Below, piece after piece: positions 43,270 to 54,336 of a stretch of 64,000 nt of DNA. A model generated the notes under the pieces. It saw only the letters and a program-made list of their open reading frames with translations. It ran no database searches and was not told the DNA's origin. Each line of letters starts with the position of its first letter. Within the stretch, counting starts at the first letter, position 1. Source of the stretch: Myxococcales bacterium (GTDB lineage Bacteria; Myxococcota_A; Polyangia; Haliangiales; Haliangiaceae); contig JADJUF010000001.1 in NCBI GenBank assembly GCA_016717005.1, positions 806,001 through 870,000 of the forward strand, written 5' to 3'. Both the position numbers and the translations under genes were made by a program.

Positions 43270-45972
43270 TCCGAGCCGTCCACCGCGACGCCCGCGCCAG
43301 GCGCGCCGGACGCACGCGCACCGCAGCCGCCGCTGGCGCAGGTGGTGATCGCGGGCGCTGCGACCGGGGGCCTGGCCGCGGTCGCGGCCGGGCTGTGCGA
43401 CGCGCTGTGGTCGTGGCGGGCGCTAGCGCAGTTCACGCCCGGCGTGCTCGAGCGGCTCCGGGTCGCGCTGTACGTGGCGGCCAGCTACGCCGTGGTCGGC
43501 CTGGTCGCCGGCGCGGTGATCGCGGCGATCGTCGCGTACTACGATCGCGCGACCGCGCTGGGCACGCTGGTGCGCCACGCCGCGCGCGAGCACGCCCGGG
43601 CCCGGGCCCGCGGCGCCGACCAGGCGGTCATCGGCGTGTCGCTGGTGCTGGCGTTCGTGCCGATCGCGACGGTGACGGTCTGGATCACGTTCGCGCGCCT
43701 GATCCACGTGCTCCAGACGCGGAAGAACTTCGCGCTGGTGGTGGCGGTGGCGATGGTGGCGAGCGTCGTCGCGCTGGCGATCGCGATCGCGCTGGCGATC
43801 GCGGTGGCGCGGCCGATCGAGTACGGCTTGCGCGCGCTGGCCCGGGGCCGGCTGGGCCCGGCGCTGGCGTGGGTCTGGGCCCCGGCGGTGGCGCTGGCGG
43901 CGCTGGTCGCGCTCGGCGGCGTCGCCGCGCTGATCTCGACCTGGAGCGTGGTCAAGCTCCTGCCGCTGCGGCCGCCGGCGGTGATCGCGGTGGCGCTGGT
44001 GTTCGCGATCCCGCTGCGGGGCCGCGGCGCCGCGGTGGCGGTGCGCTGGCGGGCGGCGCGGCCCTGGCGCCGGCGCGCGCTGGTGGCGGCGGTGCCGATC
44101 GCGACGTTCCTGGCCGCGGCCGCGACCGGCAACCGCGCGGCGATCATCAAGAGCGCGGTCGCCTACTCCGGCGGCGGCGATCCGCTGACCCGGCTGTGGA
44201 AGCGGATGATCGATCGCGATCGCGACCACCACTCGCCGTGGTTCGGCGGCGACGACTGCGACGACGGCGACGCCAGCATCCACCCCGGGGCCAGCGACAT
44301 CCCCGACGACGGCGTCGATCAGAACTGCGTCGCCGGCGACGCCAAGAGCCAGCGCGACGTGGCCGAGGTCGGGTTCGCGCCGGCGCCGCCGACGGTGCCG
44401 GCCGACGTCAACGTCGTGCTGATCACGATCGACACGCTGCGCGCCGACCACGTCAGCGCCTACGGCTACGGCCGCCCGACCACGCCGACGATCGACGCGA
44501 TCGCCGCCGAGGGCACGCTGTTCCGCGCGGCCTGGGCCCACGCGCCGTCGACGCGGTACTCGATGCCGGCGATCCTGACCGGCCGGCTGCCGCTCGACGT
44601 CTACTACGACACCTCGATCGCCGGCTGGCCCGGGCTGCAGGCCAAGGCCACGACGATCGCCGAGATCTTGCGCGGGCGCGGCTTCGCGACCGGCGCGTTC
44701 ACCAACTACTGGTACTTCGATCGGGTCCGGCGCATGGATCAGGGCTTCGACGTCTACGACAACGACAACGCCCGCCTGCACCAGGGCGCCGACCCGGCCC
44801 ACACCCGCGGCAGCTCGTCGCGCGAGCAGACCGACAAGGCGCTCGGGTTCGTGGCCGCGAACGCCGGGCGCCGGTTCTTCCTGTGGGTCCACTACTACGA
44901 TCCGCACCACGAGTACGAGCCCCACCCCGAGGTGCCGAAGTTCGGCGACAGCGAGATCGATCGCTACGACGGCGAGATCCGGTTCACCGACCTGCACCTG
45001 GGCCGGCTGGTCGCCGATCTCAAGGCCCGCGGCCTGTGGGACAAGACCGTCATCGTGATCACCGGCGACCACGGCGAGGGTTTCGGCGAGCACGGCGTGT
45101 TCCAGCACGGCTACCACCTGTACGCGGCCCAGACCAAGGTGCCGCTGGTGGTCCGGGTCCCGGGCCTGCCGCCGCGGGTGTCGACCACCGCGGTCGGCCA
45201 CATCGACGTGCTGCCGACCCTGGCCAACCTGGCCGGCGCCGCGCCGACGCCGGAGATGATGGGGCGATCGCTCGTGCCGCTGGTGGCCGGCGGGCCCGAG
45301 GATCCCGACCGCGTGGTGTTCCAGCAGCTCTCGTACGAGGGCAACCACGAGCTGCGCGGCGCCGCGACGCTGGCGTGCCACGTGCTGTACAACGTGTCGC
45401 CGCACACGAGCTGGGAAGTGTACCGACTCGACGACGACCCCACCGAGACCCACGATCGCGCCGACGCCCCCGGGCCGTGCGCCCGGGTCCGGACCGCGTT
45501 CGAGCGCTGGTACGACAGCGCCCAGATCCCGGCCGGCGCCGGCGACGCGCTCCTGCCGGCCCGCCCGACGATCGCGCGCCCGCTCGACGTCGACTTCGGC
45601 GATCAGGTCCGGCTGCTCGGGCTCGACGCGCCCGCCGAGGTCCGCCCGGGCCAGAGCGTCGAGCTGACGTTCTCGTTCGAGGCCCGCGGCCGCCTGACCG
45701 GCGGCTGGAAGGTGTTCGTCCACGTCGAGGGGCCCGCCGGCGGCCGCTTCACCGCCGACCACGCGCCGGTGCGCCCGTTCGACTGGTGGCGCCGCGGCCA
45801 GTTCATCCGCTACACGATCACGACGACGGTGCCGGCCTCGGCCCCGGCCGGCGCCTACGACGTCTGGATGGGCGTGTGGCGCAAGGCCGATCGCCAGCCG
45901 GTGGTCGCGCCGCCGGGGATCACGGTGGTCGAGCGGCGCGCGAAGGTCGCGACCCTGCAGGTGGTGCGATGA
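43267..45972 (+). CDS. Membrane sulfatase/phosphoglycerol-transferase-like protein with a MopE metal-binding motif
   Basis: A 901-residue protein. About six membrane helices (25-295) are followed by a periplasmic part. Near residues 330-350 it carries DDCDDGDASIHPGA...PDDGVDQNC, the Asp-rich MopE-type motif found in many myxobacterial surface proteins. The alkaline-phosphatase-superfamily domain (about 380-700) has LITIDTLRADHVSAYGY, nucleophile region STRYSMPAILTG (Ser rather than Cys), and ITGDHGEGFGEHGVFQHG. A C-terminal beta domain (about 765-890) follows. It may transfer phosphoglycerol or phosphoethanolamine, or cleave sulfate, on surface glycans. The neighbouring GT-C genes support a role in glycan modification. 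Its stop overlaps the next start (ATGA). Confidence 0.85.
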   Translation: MSEPSTATPAPGAPDARAPQPPLAQVVIAGAATGGLAAVAAGLCDALWSWRALAQFTPGVLERLRVALYVAASYAVVGLVAGAVIAAIVAYYDRATALGTLVRHAAREHARARARGADQAVIGVSLVLAFVPIATVTVWITFARLIHVLQTRKNFALVVAVAMVASVVALAIAIALAIAVARPIEYGLRALARGRLGPALAWVWAPAVALAALVALGGVAALISTWSVVKLLPLRPPAVIAVALVFAIPLRGRGAAVAVRWRAARPWRRRALVAAVPIATFLAAAATGNRAAIIKSAVAYSGGGDPLTRLWKRMIDRDRDHHSPWFGGDDCDDGDASIHPGASDIPDDGVDQNCVAGDAKSQRDVAEVGFAPAPPTVPADVNVVLITIDTLRADHVSAYGYGRPTTPTIDAIAAEGTLFRAAWAHAPSTRYSMPAILTGRLPLDVYYDTSIAGWPGLQAKATTIAEILRGRGFATGAFTNYWYFDRVRRMDQGFDVYDNDNARLHQGADPAHTRGSSSREQTDKALGFVAANAGRRFFLWVHYYDPHHEYEPHPEVPKFGDSEIDRYDGEIRFTDLHLGRLVADLKARGLWDKTVIVITGDHGEGFGEHGVFQHGYHLYAAQTKVPLVVRVPGLPPRVSTTAVGHIDVLPTLANLAGAAPTPEMMGRSLVPLVAGGPEDPDRVVFQQLSYEGNHELRGAATLACHVLYNVSPHTSWEVYRLDDDPTETHDRADAPGPCARVRTAFERWYDSAQIPAGAGDALLPARPTIARPLDVDFGDQVRLLGLDAPAEVRPGQSVELTFSFEARGRLTGGWKVFVHVEGPAGGRFTADHAPVRPFDWWRRGQFIRYTITTTVPASAPAGAYDVWMGVWRKADRQPVVAPPGITVVERRAKVATLQVVR

Positions 45973-48008
45973 CGATGCCGACGTGGCTCCGGGTCGGGTT
46001 CTGGACGCTCCTGTCGGCGCCGGGCGTGTGGCAGATCGCGCTCCTGGTGTGGGCGGTGGCCGCGCGGTTCCCGTACCCCTACGACCTCGAGTGGATGGAG
46101 GGCGGCGTGCTCCACGGCGCCGCGCGCATCGCCAGCGGCGACGGCATCTACGGCCAGCCCTCGGTCGACTACATCTCGTTCCTGTACACGCCGCTGTACC
46201 CGGGCCTGCTGGCGCTCCTGGGCTCGGTCGTCGGCCTGTCGTACCAGCTCGGTCGGCTGGTCTCGATCCTGTCGCTGGTGGGCCTGGCCGCGCTCGCGGT
46301 CACCAACGCGCTGGCGTGGTCGCCGCGCCACCGCGGCGCCGCCGTCGCCGGGTCGGTGCTCGGCCTCGGGCTGTTCGCCGCCGCGTACCCGTTCATGGAG
46401 GGCTGGTACGACCTGGTCCGGGCCGACACGATGTTCCTGTTCATCGCCACCGGCGGCCTGATCGGCCTGTCGCGGTGGGCCCGCGCCGACGAGGGCTTCC
46501 GCGGGCACCGCCGGATCGCGGTCGCCGGCCTCATCCTGGGCCTGGCGTTCTTCGCCAAGCAGACCGGCGTGCTCTACGTGCTCGCCGGCGGCCCGATCAT
46601 CGCCGTCATGAACTGGCGGCGGGCGCCGACCTACGTCGCCGCGGCCGGCGTGATGGGCCTGGGCGGCGCGGCGCTGCTCCAGCGCACCACCGGCGGCTGG
46701 TTCTGGACCTACGCCTTCGAGATCCACCAGGCCCACGACTGGAACAAGGATCGCTTCTACAAGTCGTTCGAGCTGATCCTGATGCACTTCCGGTGGGCCA
46801 CGGCGATCATCGTGCTCGGGCTGTGCGTGGTGCTGGCGTGCGCGATCGTGCGGCGCCGCCTGCCGCCGCCGGCGCGAGCGCTGCTCCTGTGGACCTACGT
46901 CTACGCGGTGTCGACGCTGATCGGTGCGATCGGCTGGGGCACCGAGTTCGCGCACTACAACGCGTACATGCCGGCGTTCCTGCACGGCGCGATGGCGGCC
47001 GGCCTGGCGGTCCCGGCGATCCTCGCGTGCGGCGAGCTCTTGCTCAGCGGCGACCGCGCGCCGTCGGAGCGGGCGGCGGATCGAGCCCGCACGCTCGCGC
47101 ACCTCGGCGCGGCGGTGGTGGCGCTCGGGCTGGGCGTGCAGCTCTACCAGGCCCGCTGGAACCCGCGGCCGTTCATCCCGACCGCGCGCGATCGCGCCGC
47201 CGGCGACGAGCTGATCGCGACGATCCGCGCGCTGCCGGGCCGGGTGTGGGTGCCGTCGCATCCGTGGTACGCGCACCTCGCCGGCAAGCCGATGTACGTG
47301 CACCGGATGGGCGTCAAGGACGTCACCGCGCGCAAGCCGCGCCCGGTGATGGGGCTCGAGGAGGCGCTGCGCGGCCGTGAGTTCGCGGCGATCGTGTTCG
47401 ACAACCGCGATCTGTTCCTCGAGGTGCCGGCGATCGCGCACTACTACCGCCCCGACGATCTGGTCGCGCGCACCGCGCGACCGCGCCTGTTCACCGGCGC
47501 CAAGATCGTGCCCGACTCGATCTGGGTGCCCGCCGGCCCCGCGCAGCTGCCGACGGGCTGGCGGGTGCTGTTCGACTTCGAGAGCGGCTCCTACGCCAGC
47601 TGGACGGTCATGGGCAGCGCCTGGGGCAACGCGCCCGAGCGCAAGGAGGTCGCGGGCCAGGGGCTGGTGCGGCGGTTCGGCGGCCGCCACTTCGCGACCT
47701 CGATGCACGGCGGCGACGGCCGCACCGGCACGTTGATCTCGGCCGAGTTCACGATCGACGCCGACACGATCCGCATGCGCCTGGGCGGCGGCGCCGAGGA
47801 CAGCGGCCTGCGGGTCGAGCTGCGCATCGGCGGCAAGGCCGTCCGCACCGCGACCGCACCGATGCCGCCGTCGGAGCGGTTCGTCGACGTGAGCTGGAGC
47901 GTCGCCGATCTGATCGGCCAGGCCGCGACGATCGCCCTCGTCGACGAGTCCGAGCGGTCGTGGGGCCACCTGAACGTCGACGAGATCTGGATCGGCCCGG
48001 CCGAGTAG
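45969..48008 (+). CDS. Polytopic membrane glycosyltransferase-like protein with C-terminal beta domain
   Basis: A 679-residue protein. About 10-11 membrane helices (10-400) have a GT-C-like first loop, YPYDLEWMEGGVLHGAARIA and FLYTPLYPG. A soluble region then ends with a beta-sandwich (WRVLFDFESGSYASWTVMGS...), which resembles a carbohydrate-binding or concanavalin-like fold. The protein probably moves a sugar from a lipid carrier on the outer face of the inner membrane. It is coupled to the sulfatase gene by a 4-base overlap. Confidence 0.8.
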   Translation: MTMPTWLRVGFWTLLSAPGVWQIALLVWAVAARFPYPYDLEWMEGGVLHGAARIASGDGIYGQPSVDYISFLYTPLYPGLLALLGSVVGLSYQLGRLVSILSLVGLAALAVTNALAWSPRHRGAAVAGSVLGLGLFAAAYPFMEGWYDLVRADTMFLFIATGGLIGLSRWARADEGFRGHRRIAVAGLILGLAFFAKQTGVLYVLAGGPIIAVMNWRRAPTYVAAAGVMGLGGAALLQRTTGGWFWTYAFEIHQAHDWNKDRFYKSFELILMHFRWATAIIVLGLCVVLACAIVRRRLPPPARALLLWTYVYAVSTLIGAIGWGTEFAHYNAYMPAFLHGAMAAGLAVPAILACGELLLSGDRAPSERAADRARTLAHLGAAVVALGLGVQLYQARWNPRPFIPTARDRAAGDELIATIRALPGRVWVPSHPWYAHLAGKPMYVHRMGVKDVTARKPRPVMGLEEALRGREFAAIVFDNRDLFLEVPAIAHYYRPDDLVARTARPRLFTGAKIVPDSIWVPAGPAQLPTGWRVLFDFESGSYASWTVMGSAWGNAPERKEVAGQGLVRRFGGRHFATSMHGGDGRTGTLISAEFTIDADTIRMRLGGGAEDSGLRVELRIGGKAVRTATAPMPPSERFVDVSWSVADLIGQAATIALVDESERSWGHLNVDEIWIGPAE

Positions 48009-48014
48009 GGGCCG

Positions 48015-48068
48015 GGCGTCCGCGGGGCCGCGCGACCGCGGCGTCAGGCGTCCGCGGGGCCGCGCGAC
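48015..48068. repeat. 22-bp direct repeat between convergent genes
   Basis: GGCGTCCGCGGGGCCGCG plus CGAC occurs at 48015-48036 and 48047-48068, 32 bp apart. It ends next to the stop of the GT39-like gene. CGCGG/CCGCG pairing also allows hairpins, so it could serve as a bidirectional terminator. Confidence 0.7.
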
Positions 48069-48069
48069 G

Positions 48070-49772
<1,703 letters not shown>

Positions 49773-49776
<4 letters not shown>

Positions 49777-50585
49777 CGCCGGGCCTCGGCGGCGAAGCAC
49801 ACCAGCCGGTTGGCGGCCCGCAGCCCGACCGCGCGGGCGGTGAACGTGACCGCGCCGCGGCCGGGGCGGGTCACGACCGTGCGCGTGACCCAGCCGTCGT
49901 CGACGCCGACCCGCACCCGCGCCAGCTCGAAGCCGTCGACCGCCACGGCGAGCTCGGCCGGGTCGCGCACGTCGCGGCGCGTGAACACGTCGGCCAGGCC
50001 GACGCCGAAGGCCAGCTCGGTGCCGAGCGCGACGTCCGCGAAGGTCATCGTGACCGCGCCGTCGGGCGTCGGCACCACCTGCGCGCACCGATGCGGGGCG
50101 AACCCGACCTCGGCCAGCACCAGCTCGGGGCCCCGCGCCCGCTTGCCGGCCACGGTCGCGGTCCCGATCAGCGGCGCGAAGTCGGTGACGACCGTGCGCG
50201 CGGCCTGGCGGAAGCGCCGCACCGTGACGCCGCCGAACGTGCGGGTCGACGCGGCGTGCAGGCCCCGGGTCTCAGGCGCGCGCGCGCCGCGGATCGACAG
50301 CTCCCAGATGGCCGGGTAGCGCGCGGCGTCGAGCCGCCCGGCCATCTCGACCGGCACCAGATCGCCGAGGTGCAGGTACCCGACCGGCTCGGCCCACCCG
50401 GGCGCGATCACGATCAGCTCGCCCACCTGGTGGGCCGCGCGGACCTCGGCGGCGGCGGCGGCCCAGGCGGCGTCGTCGGGCACGCCGGCCCCGGCCCCGA
50501 CCACCCGCCGCGCGCTCCACGCGGCGACGACCACCAGCGCGAGCGCGGGCGCGAGGCGAGCGAGGCGCGAGGCGGGGGACGGCAC
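49773..50585 (-). CDS. Membrane-anchored protein of unknown function, glycosyltransferase partner
   Basis: A 270-residue protein. One N-terminal helix (LARLAPALALVVVAAWSARR) is followed by an external beta-rich domain (GELIVIAPGWAEPVGYLHLG and on). The layout, an anchor plus one globular domain ahead of a GT-C gene with a 4-base overlap, suggests it helps or regulates that transferase. The GTG at 50585 follows a TAGGAT element; an ATG at 50597 overlaps that element and would be excluded if the element works. Confidence 0.7.
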
Positions 50586-50601
50586 CAGGCCGCGCATCCT
50601 A
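50583..50601 (-). promoter_or_regulatory. TANNNT -10 element, 10 nt before a GTG start
   Basis: On the minus strand TAGGAT (50601-50596) precedes the GTG at 50585 by 10 nt. Confidence 0.45.
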
Positions 50602-50679
50602 CCCGGGAACCGACGCCGCCGCGCCTCGGCCGCGCGCACGATGCGTCGCGGATCGGACCGATCGCGGCGCGCCTGGGGG

Positions 50680-50697
50680 TAGAGTGACGCGCCTGTG
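50680..50697 (+). promoter_or_regulatory. TANNNT -10 element, 9 nt before a GTG start
   Basis: TAGAGT (50680-50685) precedes the GTG at 50695 by 9 nt. It is back to back with the element at 50596-50601. Confidence 0.5.
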
Positions 50698-52071
50698 CTG
50701 CGCCGCTACGCGATCCACTTGATCCTGTTCGCCGTCGGCCTGGTCGGCTACGGCGCCATGTCCGGCTCGCGGCTGTGGCACCAGTCCACCGATCCGCACT
50801 TCGTCTACCAGGCCGACGCGTGGCTGCACGGCCGCACCTCGATCACCCCGCCGCCGACCCGCGGCGACGACTGGGCCAAGGTCGAGACCGTGATCCTCAA
50901 GGACGGCCGCGAGGTCCGCGGCCGCCGCCTCCACGCGCGCCCGGTGTTCCGGACCACCCGCGGCGCCGAGGTCGCGCTGGCCGAGGTCGCGAGCAGCAAG
51001 GGCCAGACCTACTACGTCTCGTTCCCGCCGCTGCCGAGCGTGCTGATGCTGCCCGGCGCGGCGCTGGGCGGGCGCGCCGGCAACGACGTCGCGCCGACGG
51101 TGCTGTGCGCGGCGCTGATCCTGCCGCTGTTCTTCGCGGCGCTCCGACGGCTCGCGGCCGCGGGCCAGTCGATCCGGACCGCCGCCGACGACGTCTGGCT
51201 GACGATCGCGCTCGGGTTCGGCACGGTCCTGTACTTCGCGGCGGTGCAGGGCCGGGTCTGGTTCACCGCCCACGTGCTCGGCGTGCTGCTCGCGACCGCG
51301 TACGCGTGGGCCTCGATCGAGGCCCGCCGGCCGATCCTCGCCGGCCTGTTCCTCGGGCTGGCGGCGATCACCCGCACGCCGATGGCGTTCATGCTGCCGC
51401 TGTTCGTGCTCGAGGCCGCGCGCATGGCCGGCGGCCTGACCGCGCTGCGCGCCGATCGCGCGGCGTTCGCGCGGGCGGTGCGGGGCCCGCTGATCCGGTT
51501 CGCGCTGCCGGTGATCGTCATCGCGATCGCCGCCGCCGGGTACAATCTGGCGCGGTTCGACGCGCCGACCGAGTTCGGGCACACCTACCTCGACGTGCGC
51601 CAGCAGGCGCAGATGGAGCAGTACGGGCTGTTCAGCTACCAGTACCTGGCGCGCAACCTGGCGGTGGCGTTCACGCTCCTGCCGGAGTTCCCGGCCCACG
51701 GGCCGTTCGTCCAGGTGTCGGGCCACGGCCTGGCGCTGTGGGTGACGACGCCGGCGCTGCTGTTGCTCCTGTGGCCGCGTCAGCGCCCGCCGATCCACCG
51801 CGCGCTGTGGCTCACCGTCGCGATCGTCGCGATCCCGACGTTCTTCTACCAGAACTCGGGCTGGGTCCAGTTCGGCTACCGGTTCAGCCTCGACTACACC
51901 GTGTTCTTGATCCTGCTGCTCGCGGTCGGCGGCCGGCCGCTGCGCCACGTCGCCAAGGCGCTGATCGTGATCGGCGTCGTCGTGAACCTGTTCGGCGCCT
52001 GGAGCTTCGCGCGCCACCCGACCTACTACCGGATCGGCGGCAACGCCTACGGCACGGTGGTGGCGCATTGA
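50695..52071 (+). CDS. Polytopic membrane protein, probable GT-C glycosyltransferase
   Basis: A 458-residue protein with about 10 membrane helices. The first external loop, GSRLWHQSTDPHFVYQADAW, lacks the classical acidic pair of GT39, but the later TRTPMAFMLP and YNLARFDAPTEFGHTYLD blocks look like bacterial mannosyl- or GT87-type membrane transferases. It starts a plus-strand operon with a PhyH-family oxygenase (TTGA overlap) and a CopD-like protein. The function is likely glycan assembly given its neighbours, but it is not proven by motifs. Confidence 0.7.
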   Translation: MLRRYAIHLILFAVGLVGYGAMSGSRLWHQSTDPHFVYQADAWLHGRTSITPPPTRGDDWAKVETVILKDGREVRGRRLHARPVFRTTRGAEVALAEVASSKGQTYYVSFPPLPSVLMLPGAALGGRAGNDVAPTVLCAALILPLFFAALRRLAAAGQSIRTAADDVWLTIALGFGTVLYFAAVQGRVWFTAHVLGVLLATAYAWASIEARRPILAGLFLGLAAITRTPMAFMLPLFVLEAARMAGGLTALRADRAAFARAVRGPLIRFALPVIVIAIAAAGYNLARFDAPTEFGHTYLDVRQQAQMEQYGLFSYQYLARNLAVAFTLLPEFPAHGPFVQVSGHGLALWVTTPALLLLLWPRQRPPIHRALWLTVAIVAIPTFFYQNSGWVQFGYRFSLDYTVFLILLLAVGGRPLRHVAKALIVIGVVVNLFGAWSFARHPTYYRIGGNAYGTVVAH

Positions 52072-52874
52072 CCGCGCTGTCCATCGGCGCGCCGCGCGCG
52101 CACCCGCCGATCGCGATCGACGCCGCCGCGGTGGCCGCGGCCACGTGGCGCGACGGCTACTTCGCGCTGCCGTCGGTGCTCGACGCCGCGCTGGTCGCGC
52201 GCTGCCACGCCGCGGTCGCGGCCGCGCACGCCGCCAGCGTACCGACGGTGGCCGCGTTCGCCTACGACGCGCCGTGGGAGCTGGCCGTGGCGCTGGCGCC
52301 GATCGTCAGCGCCGCCCTCGGCGCGCCGGCGGTGCGGCAGCCGGCGTTCTGGGCCTGGTGGGTCGGGGGCGGCGGCGCGCCCGGCGGCTGGGCCGCGCAC
52401 CGCGACAACCCCGCGGTCGAGGTCGACGAGCGCGGCGCGCCCGACGGCCTGTCGGTGTGGGTGCCGGTCACCGACGCCACCGCCGACAACGGCTGCATGT
52501 ACGTCGTGCCGGCGCCGTGGGACCTGCAGTACCAGAACCCCAACGCCACCACCGAGATCCTGTCGCTCCAGACCGTGCGGGCGCTGCCGGCCCCGGCCGG
52601 CTCGGTGCTGGGCTGGACGCCGAAACTCCTGCACTGGGGCGCGCTGGCGCGGCCGGGCGCGCCGCCGCGGGTCAGCCTGTCGATCGAGTACCAGCGGGCC
52701 GACCGCCCGCCGATCGAGGCCACGGTCGCGCCGCTCGACGAGATCCCGCCGCCGGCCGCGCGCCGGGCCGCGATCGTCGAGCAGTGGCACCGCTACCGCC
52801 ACATGCACGAGCAGGACGACGACGCGCTGACCGCGCTGACGGTGTTCCTCGACCACACCCTGCCCCACGGCTGA
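52068..52874 (+). CDS. Phytanoyl-CoA-dioxygenase-family (PhyH) iron/2-oxoglutarate oxygenase
   Basis: A 268-residue protein. WRDGYFALPSVLDAALVARC is the usual N-terminal PhyH block. The iron ligands appear as GGWAAHRDNPA (H-x-D) and the distal His in PKLLHWGALARPGAPPRVSLSIEY, whose Arg would bind 2-oxoglutarate. The substrate is unknown; relatives hydroxylate small metabolites or lipids. The start is inferred as TTG 52068, overlapping the upstream stop, because no ATG or GTG lies in frame near it. Confidence 0.82.
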   Translation: MTALSIGAPRAHPPIAIDAAAVAAATWRDGYFALPSVLDAALVARCHAAVAAAHAASVPTVAAFAYDAPWELAVALAPIVSAALGAPAVRQPAFWAWWVGGGGAPGGWAAHRDNPAVEVDERGAPDGLSVWVPVTDATADNGCMYVVPAPWDLQYQNPNATTEILSLQTVRALPAPAGSVLGWTPKLLHWGALARPGAPPRVSLSIEYQRADRPPIEATVAPLDEIPPPAARRAAIVEQWHRYRHMHEQDDDALTALTVFLDHTLPHG

Positions 52875-52876
52875 GC

Positions 52877-53383
52877 ATGTTCACCCTCTACCTCGCCTCG
52901 GTCTGGCTGCACATCCTCGCGGCGATCACCTGGATCGGCGGCTCGCTGTTCCTGGTGCTGGTCGCGGTGCCGTGGCTGCGGCGCGGCGACCGGACCCTGG
53001 CGGCGCGGTTCCTGACCGAGACCGGGCCCCGGCTGCGGGCGATCGGCTGGATCTGCTTCGCGATCCTCGCGGTGACCGGCAGCTACAACCTGTGGGTGCG
53101 CGGCGTCGACCTCGCCAGCTTCGGAGATCCCGCGTGGCGGGCGTCGCCGCTGGGGCGCGCCGCGCTCGCCAAGCTGGCGGTGTACGCGCTGGTCCTGATC
53201 GCGTCGGCGGTCCACGACTTCTCGATCGGCCCGCGCGCGGTCGCGGCGATCGAGCGCGATCCGACCGCGCCCGACGCGGTGCGCCTGCGCCGGCTGGCCG
53301 CGCACATGGGCCGCGCCAACGTCGTCGCGGCGCTGGTGCTGGTGGCGCTGGGGGTCATCCTGGTGCGCGGCTGGCCGACCTGA
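52877..53383 (+). CDS. CopD-like four-helix membrane protein
   Basis: A 168-residue protein with four membrane helices. The first, MFTLYLASVWLHILAAITWI, carries the W-x-H-x-x-x-x-x-x-W-x-G-G pattern of the CopD/HemJ-like membrane domain, which can bind haem or copper. It lies 2 bp after the PhyH gene. A role in copper handling or oxygen-dependent membrane chemistry is possible; this is inference. Confidence 0.75.
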   Translation: MFTLYLASVWLHILAAITWIGGSLFLVLVAVPWLRRGDRTLAARFLTETGPRLRAIGWICFAILAVTGSYNLWVRGVDLASFGDPAWRASPLGRAALAKLAVYALVLIASAVHDFSIGPRAVAAIERDPTAPDAVRLRRLAAHMGRANVVAALVLVALGVILVRGWPT

Positions 53384-53422
53384 CCGATCACCGCGCGCGA
53401 TGTCCATTGCCGGCCCGGCCGC

Positions 53423-53490
53423 TTGAGACAACCCGGGCCCCGCCGTAAGGTCGGGGGAAGTCGGACCGCCGTCCGGCCACCCCAGGGGAG
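53423..53490 (+). promoter_or_regulatory. Sigma70-like promoter and Shine-Dalgarno site for pspA
   Basis: TTGAGA (53423-53428), an ideal 17-bp spacer and TAAGGT (53446-53451) are followed about 40 nt later by AGGGGAG (53484-53490) and ATG 53497. This is the best consensus-like promoter with a true leader in the window. No sigma54 site (GG-N10-GC with TGGCAC/TTGCA) was found, unlike E. coli pspA. Confidence 0.7.
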
Positions 53491-53496
53491 ACCGCG

Positions 53497-54249
53497 ATGA
53501 TCTTCGGAAAGATGTTCGGCGCGCTGCGCGCCCAGCTCAACAAGCTCGCCAACTTCTTCTGGGAGGCCGATCCGATCGCCCAGATGCAGTACGAGTACGA
53601 CTCGGCCGTCGAGCAGCTCAAGGAGGGCCGGGTCGGCCTCGAGCAGTACCGCGGCCTGGTCGAGCGCGTGAACCGCCAGGTCAAGGACGGCGAGGCCCAC
53701 GCCACCAAGCTCGAGGCCCAGGCCAAGGCCTACCTCAAGGCCGGCGACCGCGAGACCGCGGCCAAGTTCGCGCTCGAGCTGCAGAAGGCGCGCACCCAGC
53801 TCGAGCAGAACCGGCAGCAGCTCCAGATGCACGAGGCGGCCTACCAGAACAACCTCAAGAAGATCCAGAGCGCCAACAAGAAGCTGGCGGACGTGAAGTC
53901 CAAGATCCAGCAGTACGACGCCGAGCTCAAGATGAGCGAGGCCGAGGCCGAGGTCGCGAAGCTGTCGGCGAGCTTCGACCTGAACGTGACCACCGACTTC
54001 GGTCAGCTCGAGCAGGTGATCCAGGGCAAGATCGACGCGAACCGCGGCAAGGCCCGGGTCGCGTCGGACCTGTCGCAGCAGGGCATCGCCGAGATCGACG
54101 CCGAGGAGCGCATGGAGAAGTCCATGGCCGAGGACGCCCTCAAGGACCTCGAGGTCTCGCTGGGCATGCGCGCGCCCGAGGTGACGCCGATGACCGACGC
54201 CACCAAGGATCTCGGCCCGGCCGAGCGCGCCCTCGAGACCGAGAAGTGA
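53497..54249 (+). CDS. pspA: PspA/IM30 (Vipp1) family membrane-stress protein
   Basis: A 250-residue coiled-coil protein starting MIFGKMFGALRAQLNKLANFFWEADPIAQM. Central heptad-rich helices (EQYRGLVERVNRQVKDGEAHA to DAELKMSEAEAEVAKL) form the long hairpin typical of PspA, a member of the ESCRT-III superfamily that polymerises on stressed membranes. The F-W-E-A-D-P-I region replaces the usual amphipathic DPEKM helix. It is first in a likely operon with an SBP-OmpA fusion, an ABC permease/ATPase, a membrane coiled-coil protein and an AAA+ ATPase. Classical pspB, pspC and pspF are absent here. Confidence 0.92.
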   Translation: MIFGKMFGALRAQLNKLANFFWEADPIAQMQYEYDSAVEQLKEGRVGLEQYRGLVERVNRQVKDGEAHATKLEAQAKAYLKAGDRETAAKFALELQKARTQLEQNRQQLQMHEAAYQNNLKKIQSANKKLADVKSKIQQYDAELKMSEAEAEVAKLSASFDLNVTTDFGQLEQVIQGKIDANRGKARVASDLSQQGIAEIDAEERMEKSMAEDALKDLEVSLGMRAPEVTPMTDATKDLGPAERALETEK

Positions 54250-54253
54250 TGTC

Positions 54254-54276
54254 GGCCCGGGCCCCGCGCCCGGGCC
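54254..54276 (+). terminator. Perfect 9-bp hairpin between pspA and the SBP-OmpA gene
   Basis: GGCCCGGGC-CCCGC-GCCCGGGCC forms a 9-bp stem with a 5-nt loop right after the pspA stop. There is no T-run. It may be a partial terminator or processing site that keeps pspA expression above that of the downstream transporter genes. Confidence 0.6.
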
Positions 54277-54336
54277 TCGCCGCCGTTGTACGCGCGTGAT
54301 CGTCTGTGGCCGGGCGCCGCCCGGCAGGAGTGAGCC

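Noticed and set aside
53384..53496. Sigma54 promoter for pspA as in E. coli
   Set aside because: No GG-N10-GC element with the usual flanks is present; a TTGAGA-N17-TAAGGT promoter is.
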